Shown here: positions 48,001-59,005 of the stretch, in pieces
Layout of the letters: each line of letters opens with the position of its first letter
Position numbering within the stretch: the first letter of the stretch is position 1
Source of the DNA: Chelonoidis abingdonii
Lineage: Eukaryota; Chordata; Testudines; Testudinidae
Direction: 5' to 3'
Assembly: GCF_003597395.2 (NCBI RefSeq)
Contig: NC_133778.1
Location: 10,368,043 to 10,432,042 of the forward strand
Length of the DNA stretch: 64,000 bases
Made by a program: the position numbers and the translations under genes
The notes under the pieces: model-generated
What the model was told of the DNA's origin: nothing
What the model saw: the letters and a program-made list of their open reading frames with translations, nothing else
The model's database searches: none

Positions 48001-48834
48001 GGGAGGTCTGGTTTATAGAAAGCAGGTATTTGGAGTTGTGTCTGAAATAGGACTCAATGAAGATTTTGCTCTACAGCATGAACACACACCTCTGTGATGC
48101 CTGAACACAAGAATTTCCCTTCAGATTGTCTCTTTTCTATGTTTTTGTACAGCACCCAGAACAACAGAGCCCCAGTCATGCCTGGGGCCTTTGGGAGCCA
48201 TCAGAATATAATTATTTACTATTACTACTACTAAGAGTGTTTCAAATAATTGCTTGTTTGTTCATAAACTTTCTTGATTTCCGTACCTATGCTAAATATT
48301 TTCTAAGTTTTAGATGACAAATAAATGTATCTATAATATACAGTACATATGGCTGCATAGGATTCAGTACTCAAACTATTATATTGTTTTGGTTTTCTAT
48401 TTACAACAGAGGCATACCACTGCTCTTTCAATTTTCATTCTCTTCAGCTACCATAGAAAGTGAATCAATGCAAGGCCATTTATTGATTTACTTCCAAGCT
48501 GCACTGTGCACTCAGGTTTAAATTCTCAGAGTATTTCCCAGAGCTCTGGGGCTTCCATCCCATTTGTCTGAAAACATTTATCAGAGCTCTGCTCCTGATA
48601 GCTCTGACTGAATTTAAGCCCTGCTGTGCATATAACAGTAAGCACTGCAGGAGCATCTAATGTTTAAACAAAAAGTCATAGAAATTAAGCCACGTTGATC
48701 CTGTGGAGCAGTTTCAAAATCAAGTGTAGTTGATCTTAAATTTACAGCTTTCTCTCTTGCTATTCAAATAGTTACGGTCACAGAGACTGCCTTGGGCAAC
48801 TAAAGAATCCCAGCTCTGTTGATGTTTCTACTGG

Positions 48835-49825
48835 GCCCAGCAGTCAACAGGTTTGGACCAATACTATTCAAAAACTATCGATGATATGAAAGAAAAGTAT
48901 AAACTCTACTGGTAAAATCTGTGGATGACCAAAATTGGTGAAGTGATAAATCATGACAGGGAGCAGTCAGTTATACAGACTGATCTGGATTGTTTAGTAA
49001 AGTGAGCTTATTTGAACAGTATGTGTTTGAATACAGCCAAATGCAAGATCATATACCTAGGAACGAAGAATGCAGGTCACTTAGAAGACAGGGGACAGTA
49101 TCCTAGAATGGAGACACTGAAAAGGACTTTGGATTAATGGTTCTTAGACATCTGAACATGAGCTCCCAATGGAATGCTGTAGCTAAGAAGGCAACCACAA
49201 TCCTCGGATGCATACGCAGGCAAATATTAAGCAGGATTAGGGAGGTACTAATACCCCTCACTGTGGCATTAGTTGAGACCATTCCTGGAATACTGCGTCC
49301 ATGTTCTGGTGTCCACACTTCCAAAAAAGTACTAAAAAATTGGAAAGTGTTCAGAAAAGTACTACAGAATGATCTGAGGTCTGGAAAACATGCCTTAGAG
49401 TGAGAGACTTAGAAGCTAAATCTATGTAGTTTAAGCAAGAGATAGTTAAGAGGTGCCTTGATGATAATCTACAAGTATTTGCAAGAGAAGAGATTTCTAA
49501 TAGTCGATGGGTCGTCTTTAACTGAGCAGAAAAAGGCACAATAGTTAAAAGCCGAAGCTAGACAAATTCAGATTAGAAATAACATGTATGTTTGACAGTG
49601 AGGGTAAATAACCACTGGAACAACTTACCTTTTGACATGGTGGAGTCTCCATCACTTGAAGTCTTTAAATCTGGATGTCCTTCAAAAAGCTATACTATCA
49701 CTCAAATGGAGTTATGGGCTTGATGCAAATGTTACTGGATGAGGTTTAATTGTCTCTGTTATGCAGGACGTGAAACTAGACTATTATAGCAGTCTCTTCT
49801 GGCCTTAAATTCAGAGGCATTTCCT
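48835..49825 (+). pseudogene. CR1 ORF2 C-terminus and 3' UTR, another subfamily
   Basis: The plus strand passes through the region after the RT active site (gatgaccaaaattggtgaag; gggagcagtcagttatacag), then a frame reading AKKATTILGCIRRQILSRIR and VETIPGILRPCSGVHTSKKV (49190-49330). It then runs to a 3' end near tctcttctggccttaaattc. There are several stops. The different 3' terminus ('ctggccttaaa') marks a CR1 subfamily distinct from the 44235 copy. Confidence 0.75.
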
Positions 49826-50887
49826 TATTGCTTATATCTACAATGTAACACTTGTTTTCTAAGAATCAGATAGTAAGGTTTCAAATTCTGTGCCTTAACA
49901 CAAACTACTAAAGGACTTTTTCCAGACTCAGAGAGCAGACATCTTTGTTATGATGTAACCTAGCCTAATGAGATATATAAACTTCAGTTTTTCTACATAA
50001 ATAACCAGAGGCTGGCTTTTAATTAGCTGTTGCTACTCCTATCAGGCAGGCATATTTAGCCAAATTGGCAGCAAGAGGATCTCAGCACTTCAAATTTGAG
50101 TCCAGTGAAATGACATCAATAAAACACTATCACTTCCTTTAGCGAATCATAAGGGAACGCTTAATGTGCATTTCTGTTGCTGCTGGAAGCCAAACACACA
50201 AAATACTTACTACAAAAGCTCTTTTCTTGAAACATTTGTTTCAGACCCTAGAGCTACCCTTGAAATTAAAGGCACGTCTAAAAGTATCTCATTAGTAAAA
50301 ATTATTCATTAAAATTCTCAATAACTTAATAGCATGAAAATATTTCTAAATACACATGAGAAGACAGGACAAAAACACTGAAGAGTTTTAACTTCAGGGT
50401 AGTACATGTACACTACATGAGGCATCTATACCAAAGAGAGACCAAACTATCACAAACTTCTCTTCATCTCCCACTCTGAGGTTGCTTGTCGGGCACATTA
50501 ATTTCTATTCATTTTTTATTCCCTTCAGGTGGCAGCCATTATCTACCTTGGCTGCTGGCATGATGATTATGATGCACCATTAGCTAGTATAGATCCTCTG
50601 CTACTGCAGTCGAGTCACCTCAGTAAGTGTCACTGTCAGCAAGGGACCTCCTGAGAAGCCCTCCAACACTGTGCCGTATATTCATAAATTAAAGCAGCCT
50701 CTGCATGATACATGATGAAAAGTGAACCAAAGATGCAACTGCTACAACAAATCAACCTACCTGAGTAGGAAATTTATAAATTTTCTATAAAGTAGTTTAA
50801 AAAATTATTAGCCTCTGCATAATAGGAAAAAAAAATTCTTTCAGAAATGAAAATTTTTTTTAACTTCATAAACCTTCCCAAGACTGC

Positions 50888-51145
50888 TTAGGTGAGGTAA
50901 TATCTTTCATTGGACTGACTTCTGTTGGAGAGAGAGACAAGCTTTCAAGCCCGCAGAACTTCTTCAGGTCTGGGAAAGGTACTTCCAGCATCCTGAAGGT
51001 ACTTCCAGACCTGAAGAAGAGTTCTGAATGGCTTGAAAGCTTGTCTCTCTGACCAACAGAAATCAGTCCAATAAAAGATATTGGCTCACCCACCTTGTCT
51101 CTCTAATATCTTGGGACCAACATGGCTACAACTGCACTGCAAATC
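50888..51145. mobile_element. Penelope-like tail forming a near-perfect inverted repeat
   Basis: The left arm (about 50888-50990) is antisense and the right arm (about 51000-51145) sense for the same repeat: cctgaagaagagttctgaat, gcttgaaagcttgtctctct, gaccaacagaaatcagtcca, ending gggaccaacatggctacaac. The arms match over about 100 bp with a spacer of about 10 bp. Each arm has a hammerhead-like core: CTGAAGA 51011-51017 with GAAA 51035-51038 (plus), and CTGAAGA 50967-50961 with GAAA 50946-50943 (minus). Related to 31091-31471. Confidence 0.65.
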
Positions 51146-51267
51146 ACCTGAAGAAGCATTTGACACTGCCTGGGGGGTATAGCAGTATATATTTTCAGAC
51201 TCCACCTCTCATTCCCCAATTGCTATTAAAACAAAATCTTTCCCTGAAAATCCTATTACTACCATTT

Positions 51268-51380
51268 CATAGAATATCAGGGTTGGAAGGGACCTCAGGA
51301 GGTCATCTACTCCAACCCCTGCTCAAAGCAGGACCAACACCAACTAAATCATCCCAGCCAGGGCTTTTTCAAGCATTTTC
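51268..51380 (-). mobile_element. CR1 LINE 3' end, antisense
   Basis: Complement of the CR1 3' terminus: catagaatatcagggttgga then agggacctcaggaggtcatc, and the upstream 3' UTR (accaactaaatcatcccagc, cagggctttttcaag). The last 60 nt match the tail of the SINE at 4005-4187. It is heavily 5'-truncated and non-coding. Confidence 0.85.
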
Positions 51381-52210
51381 TTAGTATCACTACAGATTTT
51401 AATTTGTGAGTCTAATTATAGAGATGCAGGATAGTAACTCTTGGCTTTTCATTCTCTGATGAGTGAGACATTATTGCATGATGGGCATGGTTTATTTCAG
51501 AGTGCATGGTATTGTGGGTATCCATGTTTACAGTCTCAGCATATTTTATGCAAATTCTTGTTCGCAAGTAGAGTAGTAAAATCATTGTAAATCAACCTAA
51601 TATCAGAGTCAAACTGAATTCTTTCCTTCTGGCACTTCACAACGAGCAGTAAAGTCTCTAGACATGCCAAATTATACTTTCAGGGACACCTGTATAGCCT
51701 CACTGCCTCAAAGGGTTTAGACAGATTTAAATGACTATATCTTAGTGAACAATTCTGTCTTAAATTGCATAAGAAGGAAGAGAATCCAGCTCACTTTCTC
51801 TTAGATGTACTGGCTCTATTTTCTTGTCTTTTTATTTATGGCTAATTTCTCTCCTATTTAGTGGCCAGTAAAGCTCCATGACATCCTCTGCTCAAAAGGG
51901 ATTCTCTTTTTGGTTTTATCGTATTTCTAGGGAATAAATTCCTTAAAAGTAGAACTCAGGGCAGAAGCTGGACTAAAACTTTCCCAATTTCATGCTGAGT
52001 GTCTCCACTCTGTTTTTCTAAAAAGCATAAACACAGATTAATACCAGCATTTATTGTACTACATTGTTATAAGAAATAGTGGGAAAACTAAGCTAGATAT
52101 ACTGGCTCTTCTCTTAAAGAAATTGTACTTGCTGGTTGACTTCTTGTTTTAATTGAACTCTTCCAATCACTATTAATCTGGAGAATTTCTTTAATCATTG
52201 TGCTTAACTT

Positions 52211-52234
52211 GAACAACAACAACAACAACAAAAG
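52211..52234 (+). repeat. (AAC)n microsatellite
   Basis: About seven tandem AAC units. Confidence 0.85.
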
Positions 52235-52671
52235 CCAGAAGAGGTTAATTTGCAATTCAACACTAAACCATAAGAGCTCCAAGGCCCCAAAAGTACAACT
52301 ATTCAGGCTAAAATGGGAAACTGAAGCTATGCAGGACATCTCTAGCCAATCTTCTGCAAAAGCTTCCATATAAAATCATGTTAAAGACTCACTAAGATCT
52401 CAAGTGCCTTCAACAACCCTCCATGATAAATTGATTATAAACTAGTTCAAATGAAAGCTGCTACGCGTAGAAGAGTCTGCATGTATATATGAATTATAGC
52501 ATGCCCCTAGACAATGTGTGCTGAACAAGACAATTTTGAGACTCCACAAAACAGTAGAAACATCTTGTTTGGTTTCTCTCCTCCCCGAATGTGTGTCACA
52601 GGAATATGCACTGATATATTATATGGGAAAAATTGGATTAGTGAGCACTGTTTTGACAAGAGCAGGATTAC

Positions 52672-53055
52672 TGTTACAGAAATATTGGGTCTGCCTAGCT
52701 GAGAGCCAATTAACAGCCTGACAGGGATAAGGAAAAATGCTTTATTCTGCAGAAAAAAGGAGAGCCTTGTACTTTAATACAAAAGACTGTCTTACACAAA
52801 TTTCACAAACCTTTTATACACATTCAGACAAAGACCCTTGCGTGTTAACACTTGATTGGTAGATATAAAATCTTGTGCTTCCGTTATCTGTTCAGTAAAA
52901 ACTGGTTTGAAGCAAGATTTCTTTGCTTTGAGGCAGAAAGGAAAAGATAGTGCAAAAGTTCAGGCTACTGTGTCCGTGAGCAGTACTGTGTACTGCTCCT
53001 CCCCCCACTGGCCGCTTGTAAATTATTAAGGGGGGGCCAACAGCCAGCTTTCACA
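52672..53055 (-). mobile_element. Endogenous retrovirus solo LTR, same family as 33984-34357
   Basis: On the minus strand it starts TGTGAAAGCTGGCTG and ends TTTCTGTAACA (384 bp). It keeps the TATAAAAGG and AATAAA motifs of the first copy and aligns to it along its whole length with substitutions and small indels. The flanks show no leader or gag, so it is a solo LTR. The flanking tetramers gtag and gtaa agree at 3 of 4, a possible decayed 4-bp integration duplication. Confidence 0.75.
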
Positions 53056-53548
53056 CTACTCACCATCCTTAAAAGCCTCCTGTTCCCTCTGGCTTAACAA
53101 AAAACATGCAATGCAGGGGCTGTGTAAGACTTACACAAGAAACAGGTGTCTCTTTGGGGGAGGCAGAGGAAGTGGCCTGCTCAAAGACAGTGATGTATAT
53201 TTAAGGCAGTATGAGGTAACAGCTTCAGAACCATAAACGACCATCTACAGAATATACTGGACTCTTAATGGAAAGTGTACCTTTGAAAGAGTGAAATCAA
53301 TTATATCTGGGTAAGTTTTAACATAGCAAAATATGTGTGATAGATCATGGTCTGACAAATAAGCACAATATACTGGAATCATCGCTATTATAAGAAGTTT
53401 GTTTTCTTACATTTTGTTAAAAAAACGGTATATTGAGTCACTCATCTTCCCATTAGCAGAAGGCGAGGAAAGCACTGATTTAGAACACTAAAGCACAAGA
53501 TGTATACTGGTTTGGGAACAAAACACTTTCAGTAAACTGCTGACTCAC

Positions 53549-53611
53549 CTTGTCCCGCAAATGATGTTCTGCAGCCTCAATATTCAAAGGATCATCAAAA
53601 TTCAAGAGATC
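53549..53611 (-). CDS. UBE2F: UBE2F internal coding exon (63 nt)
   Basis: A 63-nt exon of 21 codons reading [20 protein letters not shown] followed by K. This is the distinctive C-terminal helix region of UBE2F; the paralogue UBE2M has a related but different 'EDPLNKEAAE' stretch. Minus-strand splice signals are TTTTCCAG before the exon and GTGAGT after it. Both boundaries are phase 0, so it fuses cleanly with the 33-nt exon upstream and the terminal exon downstream. There is no stop or frameshift. In E2 enzymes this segment packs behind the UBC fold and does not contain the active cysteine. Confidence 0.96.
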
Positions 53612-54179
53612 CTGGAAAAGAGCCAGGAGATTTTTTTTTTTTTTAAAGAAAAAATAACTAACTATCTAGTTATCACATTATGTAAGAGGTTGAAAATATA
53701 TTTAGTGTGATGAAACACAGATGAGGCCAGCAAATGCAGTAGGTTTAGTGACATTGCTTCTTTTATCCCTCCAGATCTCTGGTTTAGATCCTATGGGGGG
53801 TAAATTCAAATGAGTCTGGTGGTCACAATCCAACCCTTGATTAATTATTGGCCAAGTGAAGCAAGGCTCTACACTCAACTTGATGGCATTTTTCTGATTG
53901 TCTGGCTATCACACGATTATTTTTGACTATCACCTCTGATCAAGTCCAAAATTTCCAGGAATGTTCTAGGTATCAATTGGCGGAGCCCCACCTGATTTTG
54001 GTGAAAAGTGGAAAAATAGAAAAATACGATTGAGAGGAAAATCAGCCCCCAAACTGGCTGGTGCTGCTGGCAGAGGAATCTCTCTGACGGCCCCTACTGT
54101 TGGTTATAGATATTAGAGGCAACAGTGTAACTTCCTGAGTTGGGAGATTGGTTGTCTGGAATCTGACAGACATGAAAAC

Positions 54180-54375
54180 CTTAGAGAGTTTTAGGGGGGA
54201 AACGGGGAGGACAGAGTCGAGGAAGCAGCAGGCACTGCAGCAATAGGGTAGTAGTGGTGGAGGTAAGGCAGGTGGTGGGAGAAGCAGAGACCTGGAGGGG
54301 AGTGGTGGGGGTAGAAGCAGGGACAAGGGGGGAGCAGAAGCAGAGACATAGAAGGTAGAAGACAAAGCAGCTCTG
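54180..54375 (+). repeat. Purine-rich (G/A) tract
   Basis: Almost 200 bases with very few pyrimidines on the plus strand: agcagcaggc, ggtaaggcaggtggtgggag, ggagaagcagag. The strand asymmetry explains the long open frames found here on the minus strand. No gene. Confidence 0.6.
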
Positions 54376-54542
54376 AGTGCGAGGTTGGGGTGCCTATAAT
54401 TCCCATCTCTGCTCCCCATGATCTGGTCCCTGCTACCCCACCTCCACATCCCTACACATTACTCCCCACCCTTCAAATTGCTGCAGGCAGCAAAATCTTT
54501 AGAGCTTCCTGCTTACTCATCACAGACAGCACCTTAACATGC

Positions 54543-54575
54543 TGCTCTCGCTCACTCTCTCTCTCACTCTCTCTG
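54543..54575 (+). repeat. (CT)n microsatellite
   Basis: ctctcgctcactctctctct followed by cactctctctg. Confidence 0.8.
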
Positions 54576-54703
54576 GGTGTACAGTTTAACTTAGAGAGGC
54601 AACAAAGCGTGTGACCTTCTAATGCTCGGCCACATCACATAGCCTCAATATTATTTCTTCCGAATTTTGTTCTGTGAATCCAGGAAAACTGGTGTTCTGA
54701 ACT

Positions 54704-54723
54704 AAAAAAAAAAAAAAAAAAAA
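54704..54723 (+). repeat. Poly(A) tract
   Basis: A run of about 20 A. Confidence 0.85.
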
Positions 54724-54963
54724 GTGGGGGAGCTGAAGGTGAATATACACAAACTGTATGAAAGGGTTATATATAGTCATTTTAAACATTCTAAATTTTA
54801 CTTCTACACATCCATCTCTCAATAATTCCTCCCTCAGAAAAAGCAGCTGTCTCCTTTTAGTTGACAACACTGCAAGTGCATTCTATAGCTTAATGGCATG
54901 GCTTGCATAGTGTCTGTGATATGTACCACCTGCACTGCGATTTGTGTCGTATTTGCAGAAAGA

Positions 54964-55222
54964 CTGAACTTCAACACATTGTTTAAGGAAACCAAGAACC
55001 TGACAAGAGACAGTGTGTTAATTAAGTCATCATGGAAAATAATGAACAATCACTATGGAAACAAAACCAAGTTTCTCTGGTCTAGTCTCATGTCAGTTTT
55101 CCTAGTTATTTGTGGTAACAGTGAATCTTTTATAACAACTATCATTTTATAAGTGTGAAAGGCTCCCATCACTGCCACTATCTGAGATTTGCTTCCACGG
55201 CAATGAATCTCCATGGTCATTG
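54964..55222 (+). repeat. Unidentified 260-bp repeat, copy A, with coding-like frame
   Basis: Matches 61374-61632 in the same orientation over about 260 bp at roughly 85 percent by eye. A frame open in both copies ends at the same TAA (55149-55151). Its conserved part reads LNFNTLFKETKNLTRDSVLI then KSSWKIMNNHYGNKTK, and after a variable patch SVFLVICGNSESF. Over the first 35 codons, five of the seven differences between copies are silent. I do not recognise the protein. It could be part of a retroelement ORF or a chance open frame in an LTR-like repeat. Confidence 0.6.
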
Positions 55223-56811
55223 AATTTTTTTTTCCTAACCAATTTACAAGTTTCAATTTCCTTTCCAAACCAAAAGCTGAGCAAGATTCACCTACCTTCC
55301 TTTCTTTCTAGAAACAAGCCCAAATCAGCTTTTGAAAGCATAATTATTTACAAAAAGCCTTTGAGCATATGCACAGGGGAAATCGAAGCTGCAGGCTGTA
55401 AAGCTGAGAGTCTTCTAGGACATTACAAATCTCTCTAGTCTGTCATACGCAATCATCACTCTTTTCAGATGATCACACTGTATAGAAGTTTTATGTGTAT
55501 TTCTATTGCAGGATTGCACTGTGTTTCTCTAAAACAGACTCACCCTATTTTAGTTATTTAGAATACAGCACAAACACAATTACTCTGAATTGAAAAGGCA
55601 TGTGCTCTCCAATCTTTTTACGAATTAATTTACTAAAGACCCTAATCCAGGAAAATTAAGCCTCATTGGCCCATGAAAGCTCTGTTTCCCAGGGCCCTGC
55701 AGCCATAATTTGTCTATTCAACACATTTTGGAAAAATATTCCTTGTGGTAGCAATGATGGTTCAGTTACCCAGTTTCTCTTTCAGGAAATAAGGGACAGA
55801 ATCCTTCTGTCTGAGCTGGAGCTTGAGGAAATAGGGCTGGGCAGACACTGCCAGCAACTATGCTCCCTGTCCCAAGTGCTTCATTGTGCACTGGGGCAGC
55901 TCTTTGGAGAAGCTACGGTGACCCTTACTGCAGTTGAAGGGCGTAATGGCAATGAGTGCTCCGCTTGACCATGATCCTTCTACTCTCCTCTCTCGACCTT
56001 CCCACTTCCACCAGGCAGCAGCAAGGGTTATCCATGACAGTCACACTCCATACCTCTGCCTCAAAGGGGAGCAAGGCTACCTTGACTTGCCTCTAATCTA
56101 TCAGTGGGGGCAGTTTCTTGGCTTCTGTTGTATATCTGAGGTGAGGGTTGCTGGCTCCAGTCCTGCCTGTTCCTGACATTAATCCAGGGTTTTACATGTT
56201 CCCTCCACTTCCCGCAACTGCCTCTTGTAAATAAGAGACTTGGGCTTCCTGCTCCTGCCAACTCCTTTCATGTGATGTGGGATTGCATGGGGCAATCTCA
56301 TGTTTTAATTCAGTGTCAGGCCCTATTCTCATTGTGGGGGTGGGAGATCCTTGGAGCTCCTGTCTCCTTCAACATGTGTTTATTGATTATAATTGTCAAT
56401 AATGGAACCTATATTGGGCAACTGTTTATCCCAACCCTCAATTTTTCAGAGGTACAGCAAAGCCAAGTATCTACCAGAGTAATCCTCACATTCCTTCCCC
56501 GAACTCCACACAATAACTCACTGAAGGAATTTAGGATTTGTGGAAAACCCTACGCAACTTGTTACCAAAAGGCTGCATCATAGATTTATAACTATAAGCA
56601 AAAAGAAATATTAAGAAGGCAGCATATGCCCTTCTGTATGATAAACCCCATGGTTAGCTAATATACGGGGCTAATTAAACACTGCTAAAGACAGGAGGAA
56701 CACAAAAATTAACCATAACACACACTGAATCAGGCCTATACCAAGTAACTTCAAAAATCACCTGGCAAGGAAAACAAAATATAGCTGTATCCATTGCATC
56801 ATCTTACTTAC

Positions 56812-56844
56812 TGTAAATAAAGAGTTTAATCCCCAAACAACATC
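56812..56844 (-). CDS. UBE2F: UBE2F internal coding exon (33 nt)
   Basis: A 33-nt microexon encoding DVVWGLNSLFT, which matches the segment of UBE2F (NEDD8-conjugating E2) after the catalytic-cysteine region. UBE2F takes NEDD8 from the NAE1-UBA3 E1 and, with RBX2, passes it to cullin-5. On the minus strand the exon is preceded by a pyrimidine-rich acceptor ending TTTTCAG and followed by the donor GTAAGTAAG. Both ends are phase 0, and it joins in frame to the 63-nt exon 3.2 kb further along the gene. The catalytic cysteine exon is not visible in the window and should lie above 64000. The identification rests on the peptide plus the two following exons, which together read as the UBE2F C-terminus. 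Confidence 0.93.
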
Positions 56845-57799
56845 CTGAAAAGGAAAAACAACAGAATCAGTCGTGCATTTAAAGTATTTTGTACATTTTA
56901 ACATCCTTTACATTTCTATTAACCCAGCAAAATGATGGACAGTCTTAAATCTAGGAAAGGAAGAGAGTATTGGGTGGCTTTTCTTTATATCCCAATATTT
57001 ATTTCAATATATAACATGCAAAAAAGCAGTTATCCAGGGCTTTAAGCACCTCTGACACATTTAAAAACCAACATCAAGTACAAGTAGAGCACGATGAATA
57101 ATTTTTCTGTGAACATAAACACATCCATTTTAAAATTTTGTATAAATATTCACTCTCCGCCGCCATACTTACACCCCTTCTGTGTTCAAAGAAAAGAAAC
57201 AATGTCAATTGACTGACCATGCCAATAAAAACTGAGCATCACAGCTCAGAATTCAAATAGGAGGTATCAGATGCGGCGAACTGTACATGATTAATCCATA
57301 ACATACAAAAATGTGACAAAATATTTGTCAAACAGACATGAAATATCAAATTTGAGAAAACTGATCTGTATGCGAATATTCTGAAAGTAGGAGAAGAGGC
57401 TACATTTTTCAAATTAATTATTGATTGCAAATTATTTGCTCACCTCTACCTCCAAGTTTCCTTAAACTGACTAGGGACAGTCAATGTGCAATTACAGATT
57501 CACAGTAAGAAATCAGTGAAGTAGATGGAAGTGTTGCCCCTTGAGACTCTCGCATTTGATGTAACATTTTGCTTAACCCCAGCTCCATTAGCGTCTGGCC
57601 TACAGGTGTGTGTCCTGAGTTACAAATTTCAGACGCTGACAAACAACAAGCAAGATTAAGTAACAATACATTGCTACAATTAATTGAATCAGACTGTAAA
57701 ACAGAGCTTCTAGAAAACCTTCTCTAGGAGTATGTCCAATTTTTAAAAAAGGTGGGTTTTATATAGCAAGATATCTTACACGTATTGGAAATGAGGCAC

Positions 57800-57992
57800 T
57801 GTAGTTTTTACCATGAGATACACAAAGTTACCACTACACCCACTAGCCTGTGACTAACCTCACCTAGTTCACCTCACAGTAAAACTACAGTGCTGTGACT
57901 CCACTAGGATTTTACACCTGGAGAGCTCAGGTGAGTTAGTTGTCCTAATCTCAACGCACACCTTTTTTGGCCGTGCAGACAAACCCTTAGAG
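57800..57992. mobile_element. MITE with 'gcagacaaaccctta' end
   Basis: The right end ggccgtgcagacaaaccctta is a common terminus of turtle hAT-like MITEs. The interior holds cacctagttcacctcacagt and ctggagagctcaggtgag, inverted 'acctgag' modules. The left end is uncertain. 56845-57795 is intronic DNA in which I see no gene or clear repeat; 57995-58635 likewise. Confidence 0.4.
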
Positions 57993-58647
57993 AAATAGAC
58001 CTTCTTACTATGGTATAGAAAACAAAATGCATTTATGCTCATTTAACATCTTGCAATATTGCTTATAAAAAAGGTTGAATAAATGGATGCATTTTAGCGT
58101 GTTTACTACTCTGGTCTCTCAGAACTTCGTCAAAATGATGAGCTGTTGTAATATAAAACAATACCTTAACAACTCTATCAATAGTACTGATTACAAAGGC
58201 TGGCAGAAGACATGGTGTCAGCCTTATCTGATCAATAATTTTGTTTTGTTTTTTTTACTACCCCATTTCCCTGGCCCTGTATGTATTTTATACAAAAACA
58301 TACTCTGTTCATCTATTTTTAATCACGCAGATCAGCAAAGTAACATTAGAGAATAATATTGTAGCTTGTTCAGCACTTTTGTCTAATGGAGTTTCTAAAG
58401 TCATCAGCGCTAGTAAACACTGCAAACCTCTTAAAGTCACTAAGGTATTCCACACGAACTGAACATTATTGTTTAAATTCATAATAAAAGAGTAGGAATT
58501 TCAGATGTTTAAAGGTGCACAAACAGCCTAGAATTCTTAAGAATGTGGTGGTGAGCACTCATCCTCACCAGAAATGATCCAATTAGCATGCTATCATTCA
58601 TTTTCAGGGCCAGAAAACAAAAGTGTTTGGGAAAAGGGAGAAAAGAC

Positions 58648-58976
58648 AGTTACCCTTTCCATAACTGGTGTTCCTCGAGATGTGTTGCTCATGTCCATTC
58701 TACATTAGGTATGTGCGCCTGCCACAGGCACTGGTGCCGCAAGTTTTTCCTCAGCAGTATCTGTAGGGGACTGGCTCTGGTGCCCTCTGGAGTAGCGCCC
58801 CTTATATCATGCCATACAGGCGCCGCTGGCTCCCGGCATGCTCAGTTCATTCTTGCCAGAAACTCCGACAGTGGGGAAGGAAGGCAGGTCGTGGAATGGC
58901 CATAAGCACCAGTTACAGAAAAGGTAACTCTTTTCTTCGAGTGCTTGCTCATATTCATTCCATATTAGGAGACTCC
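58648..58976. repeat. DIRS terminal / internal complementary repeats
   Basis: An inverted pair, agttaccctttccataactg plus gtg (58648-58670) and its complement at 58907-58929, agrees at 20 of 23. Overlapping them is a direct pair: tcctcgagatgtgttgctca plus tgtccattctacattagg (58672-58710) and tcttcgagtgcttgctcata plus ttcattccatattagg (58932-58969). Such mixed inverted and direct repeats are expected at DIRS ends, where the terminal repeats and the internal complementary region guide circle formation. Confidence 0.6.
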
Positions 58977-59005
58977 TAGCAGTTCCTGTTCAGGCGGGTA
59001 GGAGT

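Larger units (their letters stand above)
23963..53548 (-). other. UBE2F: UBE2F last intron (about 29.6 kb)
   Basis: Bounded by the GTGAGT donor at 53548 and the TTCTCTAG acceptor at 23963. Apart from the mobile elements listed separately, I see no other gene in it. Stretches without any recognised element include 28565-28760, 29120-31090, 34360-35140, 35620-37340, 37525-39960, 41000-43135, 43381-44230, 45010-48830, 49826-50885 and 51381-52670. All are ordinary A/T-rich intronic DNA with only short chance ORFs. Confidence 0.85.
53612..56811 (-). other. UBE2F: UBE2F penultimate visible intron (3.2 kb)
   Basis: Lies between the GTAAGTAAG donor at 56811 and the TTTTCCAG acceptor at 53612. It holds a G/A-rich tract, a CT microsatellite and one copy of the unidentified 260-bp repeat (54964-55222). 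The stretch 55230-56800 contains open frames on both strands that I do not recognise and regard as chance. Confidence 0.85.

Noticed and set aside
54042..54449. A 135-codon Leu/Pro/Ser-rich minus-strand frame resembling a membrane protein.
   Set aside because: It is produced by the purine-rich tract; there is no domain and the codon pattern is repetitive.
55666..56176. Two plus-strand open frames of 100 and 80 codons.
   Set aside because: No recognisable motif, and antisense frames overlap; kept as unassigned intron.
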